A stretch of 64,000 nucleotides of DNA from Asticcacaulis sp. AND118 (GCF_020535245.1 NZ_CP084910.1:310001-374000); one strand, 5' to 3'; counted from the first letter of the stretch, positions 1 through 8,406 are shown. The notes: generated from the sequence alone by a model not told the origin. Numbers and translations are program-made.

Positions 1-549
1 GCGGGGCGCAGAGCGGCTGAACACCGTCACATGGGCCGCACCGCGGTGCAGGACGAAGCGCGCCTGATCGAAGGCATTGTCGCCGCCGCCCAGAATGGCG
101 ATGCGGCGGCCCTCAACCTCCAGCGCTTCCATCGGGTGACCGGGGCCGATGGCGATGTTCGGCGCGGGCCGGAAAGGACCGGCGGCGGGGCGCGTCCCGG
201 TGGCGAGCACCAGATGCCGCGCCCGGAAAGTCTCTTCCTCCGTCGTCACGCTAAACCCCTCGCCGATCTGCGTCACGCGCGTGTTCAGCCGGTGCGGCAC
301 GCCGGCGGCGGCGATATGATCGTGCAGGGCTTCGGCCACCTGTTCACCGGTGCGGTCCTGCACGCCCGGAATCCACAGGTTCTCATAAGGGCTGAGGCGT
401 TGCAGCCCGCCCAGCCGGTCCGACGACTCCAGCAACAGCGTCTCCACCCCCAGCCTGTGCAGCCATAGGGCGCAGGCGCAGCCCGCCGGGCCGCCGCCGA
501 TGATCAGGGCGGGCAGGGGGGATGTGAACGGCGCGGCGTGATCGGACAT
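1..549 (-). CDS. NAD(P)/FAD-dependent oxidoreductase, thioredoxin-reductase-like (N-terminal part)
   Basis: The gene runs off the left edge, so only the first 183 codons are visible. Translating the minus strand gives a Rossmann FAD-binding start (ALIIGGGPAGCACALWL), an acidic strand end (LLLESSDRLGG), an ATG motif (LVLATGTRP) and a second dinucleotide fold (IAILGGGDNAFD). This two-dinucleotide layout is that of thioredoxin reductases and ferredoxin-NADP reductase type 2. The CxxC active site would lie beyond the edge if present, so the electron acceptor cannot be named. The start is uncertain: in-frame ATGs at 549, 558 and 579 are possible and none has a strong ribosome-binding site. I chose 549 because it begins just before the Rossmann fold. 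Confidence 0.8.
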   Translation of the reverse strand, partial: MSDHAAPFTSPLPALIIGGGPAGCACALWLHRLGVETLLLESSDRLGGLQRLSPYENLWIPGVQDRTGEQVAEALHDHIAAAGVPHRLNTRVTQIGEGFSVTTEEETFRARHLVLATGTRPAAGPFRPAPNIAIGPGHPMEALEVEGRRIAILGGGDNAFDQARFVLHRGAAHVTVFSRSAPR

Positions 550-708
550 GGCGTCCATAAACCGGCAAGCTGCTTTCATGGCAAGGGGCTTGCAGGAAAA
601 TTACACGATTGGCCAAACCGCTAACCGCGCCCCTATGTGGGGTGTGTAACAATGAGACATCTTCCGTGAGTCAAAGGGAAGACTGTCTCGAAATCGTGAG
701 GAGCCGCT

Positions 709-1122
709 ATGAAACTGTTGTGCGTGGATGACAATTCGACCGTCTGTCAGATGCTCGACACCCTGCTGACGGCGACGGGCGCGGACGTCGATTTTGCCTC
801 CAACGGGCGCGAAGCCGTCGAGGCCTACGAAGAGTCCGAATACGACGCCATCCTCATGGATATCGAACTGCCGGTTCTGTCGGGCATCGAGGCCGTGCGC
901 GAAATCCGTCAGATCGAATCCGGTCATCATCTGGAACGCACGCCGATCCTCTTCGTCACGGGCGATACGGACAGCCGCGCGCACATCGAAGGGCAGACCG
1001 TGGGCGGTGACGGTCTCCTGACCAAGCCCTTTACCCCGGAAGCCTTACTCAAGGCGCTCGACCGTGTGCGTCATGCGTCTGCGACGCCGGTTTACCCCGG
1101 TGACATGTCGGTTCATGCCTGA
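709..1122 (+). CDS. Single-domain response regulator (receiver only)
   Basis: This is a 137-residue CheY-like receiver with no output domain. The acidic pair is D7-D8, the phospho-acceptor is D51 in MDIELP, the switch Thr is T84 and the conserved Lys is K106 in TKPF. Proteins of this type relay phosphate or bind a partner and do not bind DNA. A GAGG Shine-Dalgarno sequence precedes the ATG. No histidine kinase is adjacent, so the partner is unknown. The last 15 or so residues are a short tail without recognisable features. A hairpin terminator follows about 120 bases downstream, so it is probably monocistronic. Confidence 0.85.
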   Translation: MKLLCVDDNSTVCQMLDTLLTATGADVDFASNGREAVEAYEESEYDAILMDIELPVLSGIEAVREIRQIESGHHLERTPILFVTGDTDSRAHIEGQTVGGDGLLTKPFTPEALLKALDRVRHASATPVYPGDMSVHA

Positions 1123-1239
1123 AGTATGGGCCTGAAAATAATCTCGCAAGTAACCAACCGGCGATCAGGGGCGCGGATCAGTTCTGCTGAGGCAAACCCG
1201 CAGAAAAAAGACATTTTCCCGCCCCCCTTTCTCTGATAA

Positions 1240-1268
1240 GGCACGCGCCGTATGCGCGATGCCTTTTT
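1240..1268 (+). terminator. Rho-independent terminator between the response regulator and asd
   Basis: GGCACGCGC pairs with GCGCGATGCC (one bulged A) around a five-base loop and is followed by TTTTT. It ends only 41 bases before the asd ATG. It therefore either ends the upstream transcript or sits in the asd leader as an attenuator. Confidence 0.65.
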
Positions 1269-1308
1269 CGTTTGTCTGCGCAAACCTCAATCAGTTTGGA
1301 GTTTTCCG

Positions 1309-2337
1309 ATGACCTATCGTGTCGCCGTCGTCGGCGCCACCGGCGCTGTTGGCCGTGAGATGCTCGCCACGCTCGAAGAGCTGGATTTCCCGATCAAGGA
1401 CATCTATGCCGTCGCGTCGCGCAAATCCCTGGGCGTCGAGGTGGGCTTCAAGAACCGCACCCTGCGTTGCGAAGACCTTGAGCAGTTCGACTTCACCAAG
1501 GTCGACATCGTGCTGATGTCGGCGGGCGGCGACGTGTCGAAGGCGTGGTCGGAAAAGATCGGTAAGCTGGGACCCATCGTCATCGACAATTCGTCGGCGT
1601 GGCGCATGGACCCGGACGTGCCGCTGATCGTGCCGGAAGTGAACCCGGACGCCATCTGGGACTGCAAAAAGAAGAACATCATCGCCAACCCCAACTGCTC
1701 GACGATCCAGATGGTCGTGGCGCTGAAGCCGCTGCACGACGCCGCGCGCGTCAAGCGCGTCGTCGTCTCGACCTATCAGGCCACCGCCGGCGCGGGCAAG
1801 GAAGGCATGGACGAACTGTGGAACCAGACCAAGGCCGTCTACGGCATGGGTGACGTTCCGGCCAAGAAGTTCACCAAGGAAATCGCCTTCAACGTCATTC
1901 CGCACATCGACGTCTTCATGGAAGACGGCCAGACCAAGGAAGAGTGGAAGATGAAGGTCGAGACCAAGAAGATCCTCGATCCTAATATCGAAGTCTTCGC
2001 CACCTGCGTCCGCGTGCCGGTGTTCGTCGGCCACTCGGAATCGATCAATGTCGAGTTTGAAAACCCGCTGGACGAAGCCGAAGCCCGCGAAATCCTGCGT
2101 GAAGCCCCCGGCATCGCCGTGGTCGATAAGCGCGAGAACGGCGGCTATGTGACACCGAAGGAATGCGTGGGTGAGTTCGACACCTTCATTTCGCGTCTGC
2201 GCAACGATCCGTCCGTGCCGAACGGTCTGGCCTTCTGGTGCGTATCGGACAATCTGCGCAAGGGCGCGGCGCTCAATGCCGTACAGATTGCGCAGCTTCT
2301 CGACGAACGCGGGGTCATTACGCCAGTCACAGCCTAA
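1309..2337 (+). CDS. asd: Aspartate-semialdehyde dehydrogenase
   Basis: The 342-residue enzyme reduces aspartyl phosphate to aspartate semialdehyde with NADPH, the branch point to lysine/diaminopimelate, threonine and methionine. The N-terminal nucleotide-binding motif GATGAVG (residues 9-15) and the active-site cysteine C130 in NPNCSTIQ are visible, and the length is normal. The reading frame stays open upstream to 1252, but ATG 1309 has a GGAG ribosome-binding site and starts exactly at the conserved MTYRVAVVG. It is flanked by two intrinsic terminators, so it looks monocistronic. Confidence 0.96.
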   Translation: MTYRVAVVGATGAVGREMLATLEELDFPIKDIYAVASRKSLGVEVGFKNRTLRCEDLEQFDFTKVDIVLMSAGGDVSKAWSEKIGKLGPIVIDNSSAWRMDPDVPLIVPEVNPDAIWDCKKKNIIANPNCSTIQMVVALKPLHDAARVKRVVVSTYQATAGAGKEGMDELWNQTKAVYGMGDVPAKKFTKEIAFNVIPHIDVFMEDGQTKEEWKMKVETKKILDPNIEVFATCVRVPVFVGHSESINVEFENPLDEAEAREILREAPGIAVVDKRENGGYVTPKECVGEFDTFISRLRNDPSVPNGLAFWCVSDNLRKGAALNAVQIAQLLDERGVITPVTA

Positions 2338-2365
2338 ACATGACTTACCATAAGTGATCGTTTAG

Positions 2366-2398
2366 ACCGGCGGACCCCAGGGTTCCGCCGGTTTTTTT
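2366..2398 (+). terminator. Rho-independent terminator after asd
   Basis: CCGGCGGA and TCCGCCGG form an 8-bp perfect stem and are followed by seven T residues. Confidence 0.9.
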
Positions 2399-2470
2399 CG
2401 TTGCTGACACGCCCTGCCCTCACTATCTCACATCCTGTTTCGACCGAAACATTTTCAGATCGGATATTTC

Positions 2471-3388
2471 ATGTCCTCCGCCCAGCCCGCGGCCCCCGCC
2501 CCTTCGTTCTTCGCGTCACCCATCGGTCTGGCCATCATGTGCTACGCCGTATGGGGTTTCGCACCGCTCGTCTATCTGCCGATGAAGGATTTCGGCGCCG
2601 GCGCGCTGGAGATCATGGCGCACCGATCGGTATGGGCTTTGATCTGGGCCGGCGGGCTGGTGCTGATCACCAAACAGTTCCCGGAAGTGCTGACCATCTT
2701 CAGCACGCCAAAGGTGGCGTTGACGCTGCTGGTGGCGGCGCTGATGATCGCCATCAACTGGGGCGTCTTCGTCTGGGCGGTGACCAACCATCACACCATC
2801 GAATCGGCGCTGGGCTATTATCTCAACCCGCTGATCAACATGGCCGCCGGCGCGATCCTGTTCAAGGAACGGCTCGACAACTGGGGCAAGGCCGCCATCG
2901 GTCTGGCCATTGCGGGCGTGGGGATTCAGGCGCTGGCTCTGGGTCATGTGCCCTATATCGCGCTGACTCTGGCCGTGTCGTTCGCCACCTACGGCATCAT
3001 CCGCAAGCAACTGGCCGTGTCGGCGCTGGCCGGGCTGTTCGTCGAGTGCGTCTTCCTGTTCGTGCCGTCGATCATCTATCTGGCGTGGTTCGAAGGTACG
3101 GGGCAGGGGCATTTCTTCGATGCCGGGTCCAACGCCTTCTGGTTCGCCCTGACCGGGCCGGTGACTGTGCTGCCGCTGTTCCTGTTTTCCTACGTGGCGA
3201 GGCGGTTGCCGCTGTCGACCATGGGCTTCATCCAGTTTCTGGCCCCGACCATCGCCTTCATGATCGGCCTGTTTCAGGGGGAACTGTTCACGCCGCTGCG
3301 GGCGCTGTCGTTCGCGTTCATCTGGTTCGGCGCGGGCGTGTTTGCGTTCGGCGCCTGGCGTCGGGCGAAGCAGATGCGGGTGGGATAG
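2471..3388 (+). CDS. rarD: RarD-type EamA-family transporter
   Basis: A 305-residue inner-membrane protein with about ten hydrophobic helices and two EamA-like halves. The opening after a short Ala/Pro-rich leader (GLAIMCYAVWGFAPLVYLP) and the MAHRSVWA stretch are typical of the RarD (chloramphenicol-sensitive protein) branch of the drug/metabolite transporter superfamily. The substrate is not known for most members. The gene stands alone after the asd terminator and ends in a hairpin shared with a convergent gene. Confidence 0.85.
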   Translation: MSSAQPAAPAPSFFASPIGLAIMCYAVWGFAPLVYLPMKDFGAGALEIMAHRSVWALIWAGGLVLITKQFPEVLTIFSTPKVALTLLVAALMIAINWGVFVWAVTNHHTIESALGYYLNPLINMAAGAILFKERLDNWGKAAIGLAIAGVGIQALALGHVPYIALTLAVSFATYGIIRKQLAVSALAGLFVECVFLFVPSIIYLAWFEGTGQGHFFDAGSNAFWFALTGPVTVLPLFLFSYVARRLPLSTMGFIQFLAPTIAFMIGLFQGELFTPLRALSFAFIWFGAGVFAFGAWRRAKQMRVG

Positions 3389-3413
3389 AAGGGGGCGATT
3401 GCCCCCTTCCTTT
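3388..3413. terminator. Hairpin between convergent genes
   Basis: GAAGGGGGC and GCCCCCTTC form a 9-bp stem with a GATT loop directly at the rarD stop codon. The opposite-strand gene ends at 3412. The T tract is weak, so it may act as a bidirectional terminator or as a 3' stabiliser. Confidence 0.6.
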
Positions 3414-3798
3414 ATACCCATTGATGTCCATCCGAACTGTGACCGCCCTGAATATTTAGGAAGCAACGCGTACGACAAACGCGCGTCATTTCTCCCCCCT
3501 CTTCATTTAATGCCCAACTCGTCTGCACAGACTTGGCTAGCAGGTCATTACTGGTTTTCTCAGGTTTGATAGTCAGGGTTCGAGTGACGGGGTTGCTGTA
3601 TTCGACCATGATCTCGTCTTCCGCGAGATCAAAATGTTTGTGTATCAGGGTTAAGCCAAACCTGTCCTGACGATTATGTTTCTTGAGGACATTGTATATT
3701 TCCTGAATGCAATTGTTGTCGGCCTCATTAAGAGGGGCGACATCTTCAATGTCACTCAATGTCGCCCAATCCATGGGTTTGAGGGTAATGGCGTTCAT
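3412..3798 (-). CDS. Hypothetical protein, 128 aa
   Basis: I do not recognise a named family. The product is soluble, acidic in its first half, with a DIEDVAPLNEAD segment near the N-terminus, then a LIHKHFDLAEDEIMVEY core, and a C-terminal stretch with two cysteines (RVCRTRCFLNIQGGHSS). There are no membrane segments or signal peptide. A strong GCGGAGG ribosome-binding site lies 5 bases before the ATG, which supports real expression. The gene and the 200 bases upstream are clearly richer in AT than the surrounding DNA, which suggests transfer. Confidence 0.7.
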   Translation of the reverse strand: MNAITLKPMDWATLSDIEDVAPLNEADNNCIQEIYNVLKKHNRQDRFGLTLIHKHFDLAEDEIMVEYSNPVTRTLTIKPEKTSNDLLAKSVQTSWALNEEGGEMTRVCRTRCFLNIQGGHSSDGHQWV

Positions 3799-3998
3799 AA
3801 TAACCTCCGCGAATGTGTGAGAGGTCTCATAGTTGCATCGATTTACAGTTTTGCAATCAAAGATTGTATTTTAGAAAAATTCTACTTTCCCGTTGCGATC
3901 GAGCAACGCAGTTAGCTCGCTTTATCGACCGTCTTGGAGCGCTGTGTAACCCGCATTAATCAGCCCCACCGGCTTTATGGCGTCTTGCCCAGTGGGTC
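3799..3998. other. AT-rich intergenic stretch with a remnant of a hydrolase 3' end
   Basis: Positions 3799-3915 are AT-rich and should hold the promoter of the 128-residue protein. Positions 3922-3998, read on the minus strand, encode a tail PVGLINAGYTALQDG that repeats the C-terminus of the neighbouring hydrolase (PVGLINSVYEHL) in another frame. No complete gene is visible. Confidence 0.45.
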
Positions 3999-5135
3999 TT
4001 ACAAATGCTCGTAAACGGAATTTATAAGCCCCACCGGACGGGGATCGCCGATCAGATAGTGCGACTGCCGGTTCATCACATAGGCGATGCTCAGCCGCTT
4101 GTCCGGATCGGCCATGACGCACGAACCGCCCCAGCCCGAATGGCCGATAGCGCGGGCGTTCGGGCCGTAGATATGGATGCCCTTGTTGCGCAGGAAGCCC
4201 GCGCCCCACGACAGGTCGAACGGCAGGACGCGGTCGGGGCCCGACACCCGTTCCTTGGTCGCGTCATTGAGCGTCTTTTCCGTCAGGACGGTCCCACCTT
4301 TCAGCCTGCCGCCATTGGCCACGACCTGCATCAGCCTGGCCAGAGCCTCCGCCGTGGCGTGGCCGTTGGCCGAGGGGATTTCCATCTTGCGCCAGTCGGC
4401 GGAGCCGCGTCCGGCGGGCGACGAGCCTTTGTCGAGAAAGGCGGCCTGCTTGATCGGATCGAGCGGGCCGAGGTCCGGTGCGCGGGTCGGCTTCCACATG
4501 TCGGAGATGCGCGGAAACGCGGCCTCCGGCGTGCCGATCATCAGGTCGAGCCCGAACGGTGTAGCGATATCTTCACGCAGCGCCGTCCCTAGCGTGCGCC
4601 CGTCGGCGCGACGAAAGACCTCGCCCATCAGATAGCCGATGGTGATGGGGTGATAGCCGGAGCCCTCGCCGGGCGTCCACAAAGGCGTCTGTTCGCACAG
4701 CGCGTCCAGCAGGGCCGGGATGTCGAACCAGGTCGCCGGATCGATCGGCGGGCTGAATCCGGACAACCCGCCCTGATGGGAAATAAGCTGGCCCAGCGTG
4801 ATGCCGTCCTTGCCGTTGCGGCCGAATTCAGGCCATAGCACCGAGACCTTGTAATTGTAGTCGAGCTTCCCCTGATCGACCAGCCGCGCGATCATCAGCG
4901 CGGTCACGGCCTTGGTCGAGGAAAAGACCGGCGTCAGGGTCGCATCGGTAAAGGGGGCCGTGCCTTCGCGGTTGCTGACCCCGCCCCACAGGTCGAGAAT
5001 GACCTCCTCGTCCTGTACCACGGTGAAACGCGCCCCCTTTTCGGTCAGGCCGTCGGGCCCATCGACGAAGTTCTGCGCGAAGCGGTCCTTGACGGCGGCG
5101 AAGCGGGCGGGGGCGGTGCCGTTGATCTCGGGCAT
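3999..5135 (-). CDS. Serine hydrolase of the beta-lactamase / EstB family
   Basis: A 378-residue class C beta-lactamase-like hydrolase. The SxxK nucleophile motif is SSTK at residues 72-75, the YxN-equivalent Tyr is Y161 in GSGYHP, and a GHSGWGG stretch near the C-terminus matches the KTG/HxG position. There is no signal peptide, which favours a cytoplasmic esterase or peptidase over a secreted lactamase. The start has a GGAG site. The C-terminal tail is followed 40 bases later by a second, diverged copy of its last dozen codons. Substrate is not predictable. Confidence 0.85.
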   Translation of the reverse strand: MPEINGTAPARFAAVKDRFAQNFVDGPDGLTEKGARFTVVQDEEVILDLWGGVSNREGTAPFTDATLTPVFSSTKAVTALMIARLVDQGKLDYNYKVSVLWPEFGRNGKDGITLGQLISHQGGLSGFSPPIDPATWFDIPALLDALCEQTPLWTPGEGSGYHPITIGYLMGEVFRRADGRTLGTALREDIATPFGLDLMIGTPEAAFPRISDMWKPTRAPDLGPLDPIKQAAFLDKGSSPAGRGSADWRKMEIPSANGHATAEALARLMQVVANGGRLKGGTVLTEKTLNDATKERVSGPDRVLPFDLSWGAGFLRNKGIHIYGPNARAIGHSGWGGSCVMADPDKRLSIAYVMNRQSHYLIGDPRPVGLINSVYEHL

Positions 5136-5169
5136 GGGCGGTCTCCGGTTTGTGCCGCCTACCTATAGA

Positions 5170-5219
5170 GCGACAAGCCGAAAAGTGTGAGCGGTTTTCG
5201 GCGATCTATCGCGACCAAA
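5170..5219 (+). repeat. Dispersed ~50-bp alphaproteobacterial palindrome, copy 1
   Basis: The inner palindrome CCGAAAAGTGTGAGCGG / TTTTCGG is bracketed by GCGACAA and TCGCGACCAAA. Related copies lie at 10450, 16862, 36846 and 52017. This one sits in the upstream region shared by the hydrolase and the methyltransferase-like gene. Confidence 0.8.
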
Positions 5220-5343
5220 CATAGGCGGCAGCACAGCTTTGGGCAACGGTCTGCAAACGATAGCGCCGCGACCAGAGGCACTGTTGCCGCAAAAAGGCCG
5301 CAATTCGCCTCACCCTTGCGTCCAACCCCTGAGGAGGATGCCC

Positions 5344-6162
5344 ATGTTTGCCCGCACTGCACTTATTGTTTTTGCCGCCGCCCTCGCCCTGACCGGCCCG
5401 GCGACGGCCCACGAAGGCCACGACCATGCCGCCCATGCGGGCGCGCCCGACGCGGCGCTGAAGGCCGCTATAGACGGTGCCTGGCGTACGCCGGAAAACA
5501 AGGGGCGCGATCAATTCCGCCACCCGGCGGACTCGCTGGCCTTCTGGGGCCTGAAGCCCGGCGCGAACATCGTCGAATACTATCCGGGCGCCAAGGGCTG
5601 GTGGACCGAGATCCTCGCCCCCTATGCGCATCAGACCAAGGGCGCCTATACCGGCGTGATGAACAACACCAGCGACGCCAACTTCTGGGCCGAGGTGGCG
5701 GACAAGTCGATCTATGGCGAGGTCAAGGCCTCGACCCTGGCCGACCTGCCGGCGGGGCAGGCCGATCTGGTGCTGATCGCGCGGGCCTTCCATAACTGGG
5801 CGCGTCAGGACGGGGCGACCGAGCGTCATCTGGACGCGGCGTTCAAGGCGCTGAAATCGGGTGGCGTGCTGGCCGTCGAACAGCACCGCGCGCCGGAAGG
5901 CTCGGACCCCAAAGCGGGCACCGGCTATGTCTCGGAAGGCTATGTCATCGAAGCGGCGAAAAAGGCGGGCTTCGTCTTCGTCGGCAAGAGCGAGATCAAC
6001 GCCAATCCGAAGGACACGCGCGACCATCCGTTCGGCGTGTGGACGCTGAAACCCATCCGCAACAGCGGGCAGGGCGACAAGGCCCTGACGGCGGATCAGC
6101 GCGCCCGCTTCGACGCCATTGGCGAGTCCGATCGCATGACGTTGAAGTTCAAGAAGCCGTAA
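5344..6162 (+). CDS. Exported class I methyltransferase-like protein
   Basis: A 272-residue protein with an N-terminal signal peptide (FARTALIVFAAALALTGPATAHEG) followed by a His-rich EGHDHAAH segment. The rest resembles the predicted SAM-methyltransferase family COG4798: NIVEYYPGAKGWWTEILAPYA is the motif I region, and ADLVLIARAFHNW and FKALKSGGVLAVEQHR follow. Whether exported members methylate anything is not established. Two ATGs are possible. The GAGGAGG site is adjacent to 5338 and correctly spaced for 5344, so I chose 5344. An inverted-repeat element follows the stop. Confidence 0.8.
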   Translation: MFARTALIVFAAALALTGPATAHEGHDHAAHAGAPDAALKAAIDGAWRTPENKGRDQFRHPADSLAFWGLKPGANIVEYYPGAKGWWTEILAPYAHQTKGAYTGVMNNTSDANFWAEVADKSIYGEVKASTLADLPAGQADLVLIARAFHNWARQDGATERHLDAAFKALKSGGVLAVEQHRAPEGSDPKAGTGYVSEGYVIEAAKKAGFVFVGKSEINANPKDTRDHPFGVWTLKPIRNSGQGDKALTADQRARFDAIGESDRMTLKFKKP

Positions 6163-6172
6163 AAAAGGAAGT

Positions 6173-6279
6173 CCCTCGCCCCTTGGGGAGAGGGAAGCGC
6201 GAAGCGCAGGGTGAGGGGGAAGGCAACAGGTTCGGTGTTCGCCCCCTCACCCCAACCCTCTCCCCGTGGGGGAGAGGGG
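6173..6279. repeat. Intergenic inverted-repeat element, family A, copy 1
   Basis: The outer arms, CCCTCGCCCC (6173) and its counterpart at 6257-6279, each fold on themselves as GC-rich hairpins. An inner GGTGAGGGGG / CCCCCTCACC pair lies between them. The same design occurs at 35612-35744. The right arm overlaps the last codons and stop of the nuclease gene on the minus strand. Confidence 0.75.
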
Positions 6280-8406
6280 GCTAAGTCTTTTCTCATTGAC
6301 CATCTTCAGCAGTTCCGCCGCCGCCATCGCGTCCGAAAGGGCGCGGTGGTGGTTTTTTAATTCGATGCCGAAATGGCGCGACAGCGGGGCCAGACCATAG
6401 GCCGCCAGCCCCGGAAAATGCCGGCGCATCGATGCCACCGTGCAGAGCTTCGGATAGCGGAACGGTCGCTCCAGCCGCCGGTATTCCGCCGACAGAAAAC
6501 CGTAGTCGAAATTGACATTGTGCGCGACGAAGACGGCCCCCTTCATAAAGGTCTCGAACGTATCCGCGATCTCGGCGAAGCGCGGCGCGTCCTTCACCAT
6601 TTCATTGCTGATGCCGGTCAATTCGGTGATGAAGGGCGGGATGCGCCGTTCGGGATTGATCAGGCTTTGCCAGGTGTCGATGATCTCGCCATTGCGGATT
6701 TTCACCGCGCCGATCTCAGTGACCCGCTCATAGGCCGATTGCCCGCCCGTCGTCTCGATATCGACCACGGCATAGACCTGATCCGGGTCGGGCCGGAAAC
6801 CGACGCGCAGGATGCCAGCCTCGAAACCGGCTTGTCGCAGAAGGTTGAGCCGCGCCAGTTGATGCCGGCGTACCTGATCGCCTTCGCCCTTCACCTCGAT
6901 GAACTTCACGCCGTTCGGACCGATCAACATCAGGTCGGGGAAGCCGTCGCGCAGGCCCTGAAAATCGGCGCACAAGGCGACCACGATATCGCGCACGGCG
7001 GCGGGCGAAGCGGCGCTCAGAAAGTCGCGCATCAGGTCGCCAAGGCCGGGCCACCAGCCGAACACGCCGTTTTCGCGGCCTTCGCGGCGGGCGAGGGTGT
7101 CGGCGATCAGCGGCCACGCCCGGCCTTCCTCCAGCGCCTTCAGCCGTTGCGCAACGGCCTCCGGGAACAGGGCGGCAAAACGGTTGCCTTTCAGGGCCTG
7201 CGGCATCCAGTCGAACCCGGACGCCAGCGCGCCCGGCTGCTCGAACAGTTCGTCCCAGAACAGCAGGCCGAACAGGGCGGGCCACAGGCCGTTTTCGACA
7301 TGATGCGCCGTCCAGCCCTGCGCCTCGTAATGGTGGATGGCCGCCAGTTCCGGCAGGCCGCGATAGAGGTCGTCGGCGGCGATTTCTTCGCCGTCGCGCA
7401 GCAGGTCGGTGAAGACGCTGGTGCGTTTTTTTCCGAACTTGCGGCGGTAGAAGTCGTCGGCGAAGAGGAAGGCTTCGTCGTGCGCCGGAGCGTCGAGCAT
7501 CGATTCCAGCAGGCCCTGAACGCGCTCGACATCGCCGCGCGCGTGCAGCAGGCGGATGGTGCGTTCCTGACTCTCGAACAGGCCCGACTGCGCGTAGAAG
7601 CCGATGGCCCGGTCGCCGTCCTTCTGCCGCTCGAAAAAGCGCCCCAGATCGTGCATCAGCCGGTCGCGCAGGTCTTCGACAAACGGGGTGGCGGCGGCGG
7701 GCCAATCCCCGACGCGCTCGGCCAGTCGTCGATAGTCCTCCGGCGTCGCCCCCTTGAGCGATTTCAACGCCTGCGTATAGAGGTGACCGCCCAGCGCCTC
7801 CTCACGACTGGCGAAGCGCGCCTGATAGGCCGTTTGCCCGCGCACCGACACCACGCCGAGATCGCGCAGGGTGAAGGCCGTGAGATTGTCGCTCAGCTTG
7901 CCGAAATAGAGATAGAGCAGGAAGCCGACCGTATCGCGATGGCCGGGCACCCAGGTGGAGGCGCTGAAACCGGCGGCGAAAGCCTCGAACGGAATATGCG
8001 TCTGAACGGCGTGGACCAGTTGCGCCTTGCTCCATTGCCGTTGTATCGCGACGCCCTGATCGCGCGCCATCTGTTCCAGCATGGGCCGCGTCAGGGTGTC
8101 GAGCCAGTGGCGATAATCGTCCGCGCCGATCGGCCGCGCAAAACCCGTTTCGACCAGTTCTTCCAGCCGCCATTCGACCTCGCCGATTTCGGCATAGACC
8201 AGATCGGCGACGGTGAAGACCGGGCGCTTGCGATTCGACATGCGGATGAACAGGCATTGGGCCTCGACACTTAAGGTCTCGAAGGCGTCGATGAAGGCGT
8301 GTTCGGCCTCGCCCAGCACCGTCGCATAGACCTCGCGCACGAAGGCCAGCATCTCGGTGAAATGGGCGTGGTAATAGGTCGGCGGCAGGACAGGAAAACG
8401 CGACAT
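6247..8406 (-). CDS. FAN1-like VRR-NUC nuclease fused to a DEDDh 3'-5' exonuclease
   Basis: A 719-residue protein. The N-terminal 150 residues resemble the FAN1 wing/SAP region, including RPMLEQMARDQGVAIQRQWS. Residues about 470-540 carry a VRR-NUC nuclease core, with FPD at 489-491 and the EVK triad E504/K506. From 544 a DnaQ-type exonuclease begins (VVDIETTG, D549 and E551), with AHNVNFDYGFL and HHRALSDA completing the DEDDh set. This suggests a structure-specific repair nuclease with its own proofreading-type exonuclease, but activity is inferred. Start 8406 has a GAGG site, and longer in-frame ATGs lie at 8418 and 8430. The last residues are encoded by a repeat element. Confidence 0.85.
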   Translation of the reverse strand: MSRFPVLPPTYYHAHFTEMLAFVREVYATVLGEAEHAFIDAFETLSVEAQCLFIRMSNRKRPVFTVADLVYAEIGEVEWRLEELVETGFARPIGADDYRHWLDTLTRPMLEQMARDQGVAIQRQWSKAQLVHAVQTHIPFEAFAAGFSASTWVPGHRDTVGFLLYLYFGKLSDNLTAFTLRDLGVVSVRGQTAYQARFASREEALGGHLYTQALKSLKGATPEDYRRLAERVGDWPAAATPFVEDLRDRLMHDLGRFFERQKDGDRAIGFYAQSGLFESQERTIRLLHARGDVERVQGLLESMLDAPAHDEAFLFADDFYRRKFGKKRTSVFTDLLRDGEEIAADDLYRGLPELAAIHHYEAQGWTAHHVENGLWPALFGLLFWDELFEQPGALASGFDWMPQALKGNRFAALFPEAVAQRLKALEEGRAWPLIADTLARREGRENGVFGWWPGLGDLMRDFLSAASPAAVRDIVVALCADFQGLRDGFPDLMLIGPNGVKFIEVKGEGDQVRRHQLARLNLLRQAGFEAGILRVGFRPDPDQVYAVVDIETTGGQSAYERVTEIGAVKIRNGEIIDTWQSLINPERRIPPFITELTGISNEMVKDAPRFAEIADTFETFMKGAVFVAHNVNFDYGFLSAEYRRLERPFRYPKLCTVASMRRHFPGLAAYGLAPLSRHFGIELKNHHRALSDAMAAAELLKMVNEKRLSPLSPTGRGLG

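Noticed and set aside
3676-3915. 79-residue plus-strand open frame over the AT-rich patch
   Set aside because: It overlaps the well-supported 128-residue gene on the opposite strand and lacks a ribosome-binding site.
6373-8274. 633-residue plus-strand open frame opposite the nuclease gene
   Set aside because: It is the antisense shadow of a gene with clear nuclease motifs and has low-complexity Arg/Gln/Ala composition and no family signature.
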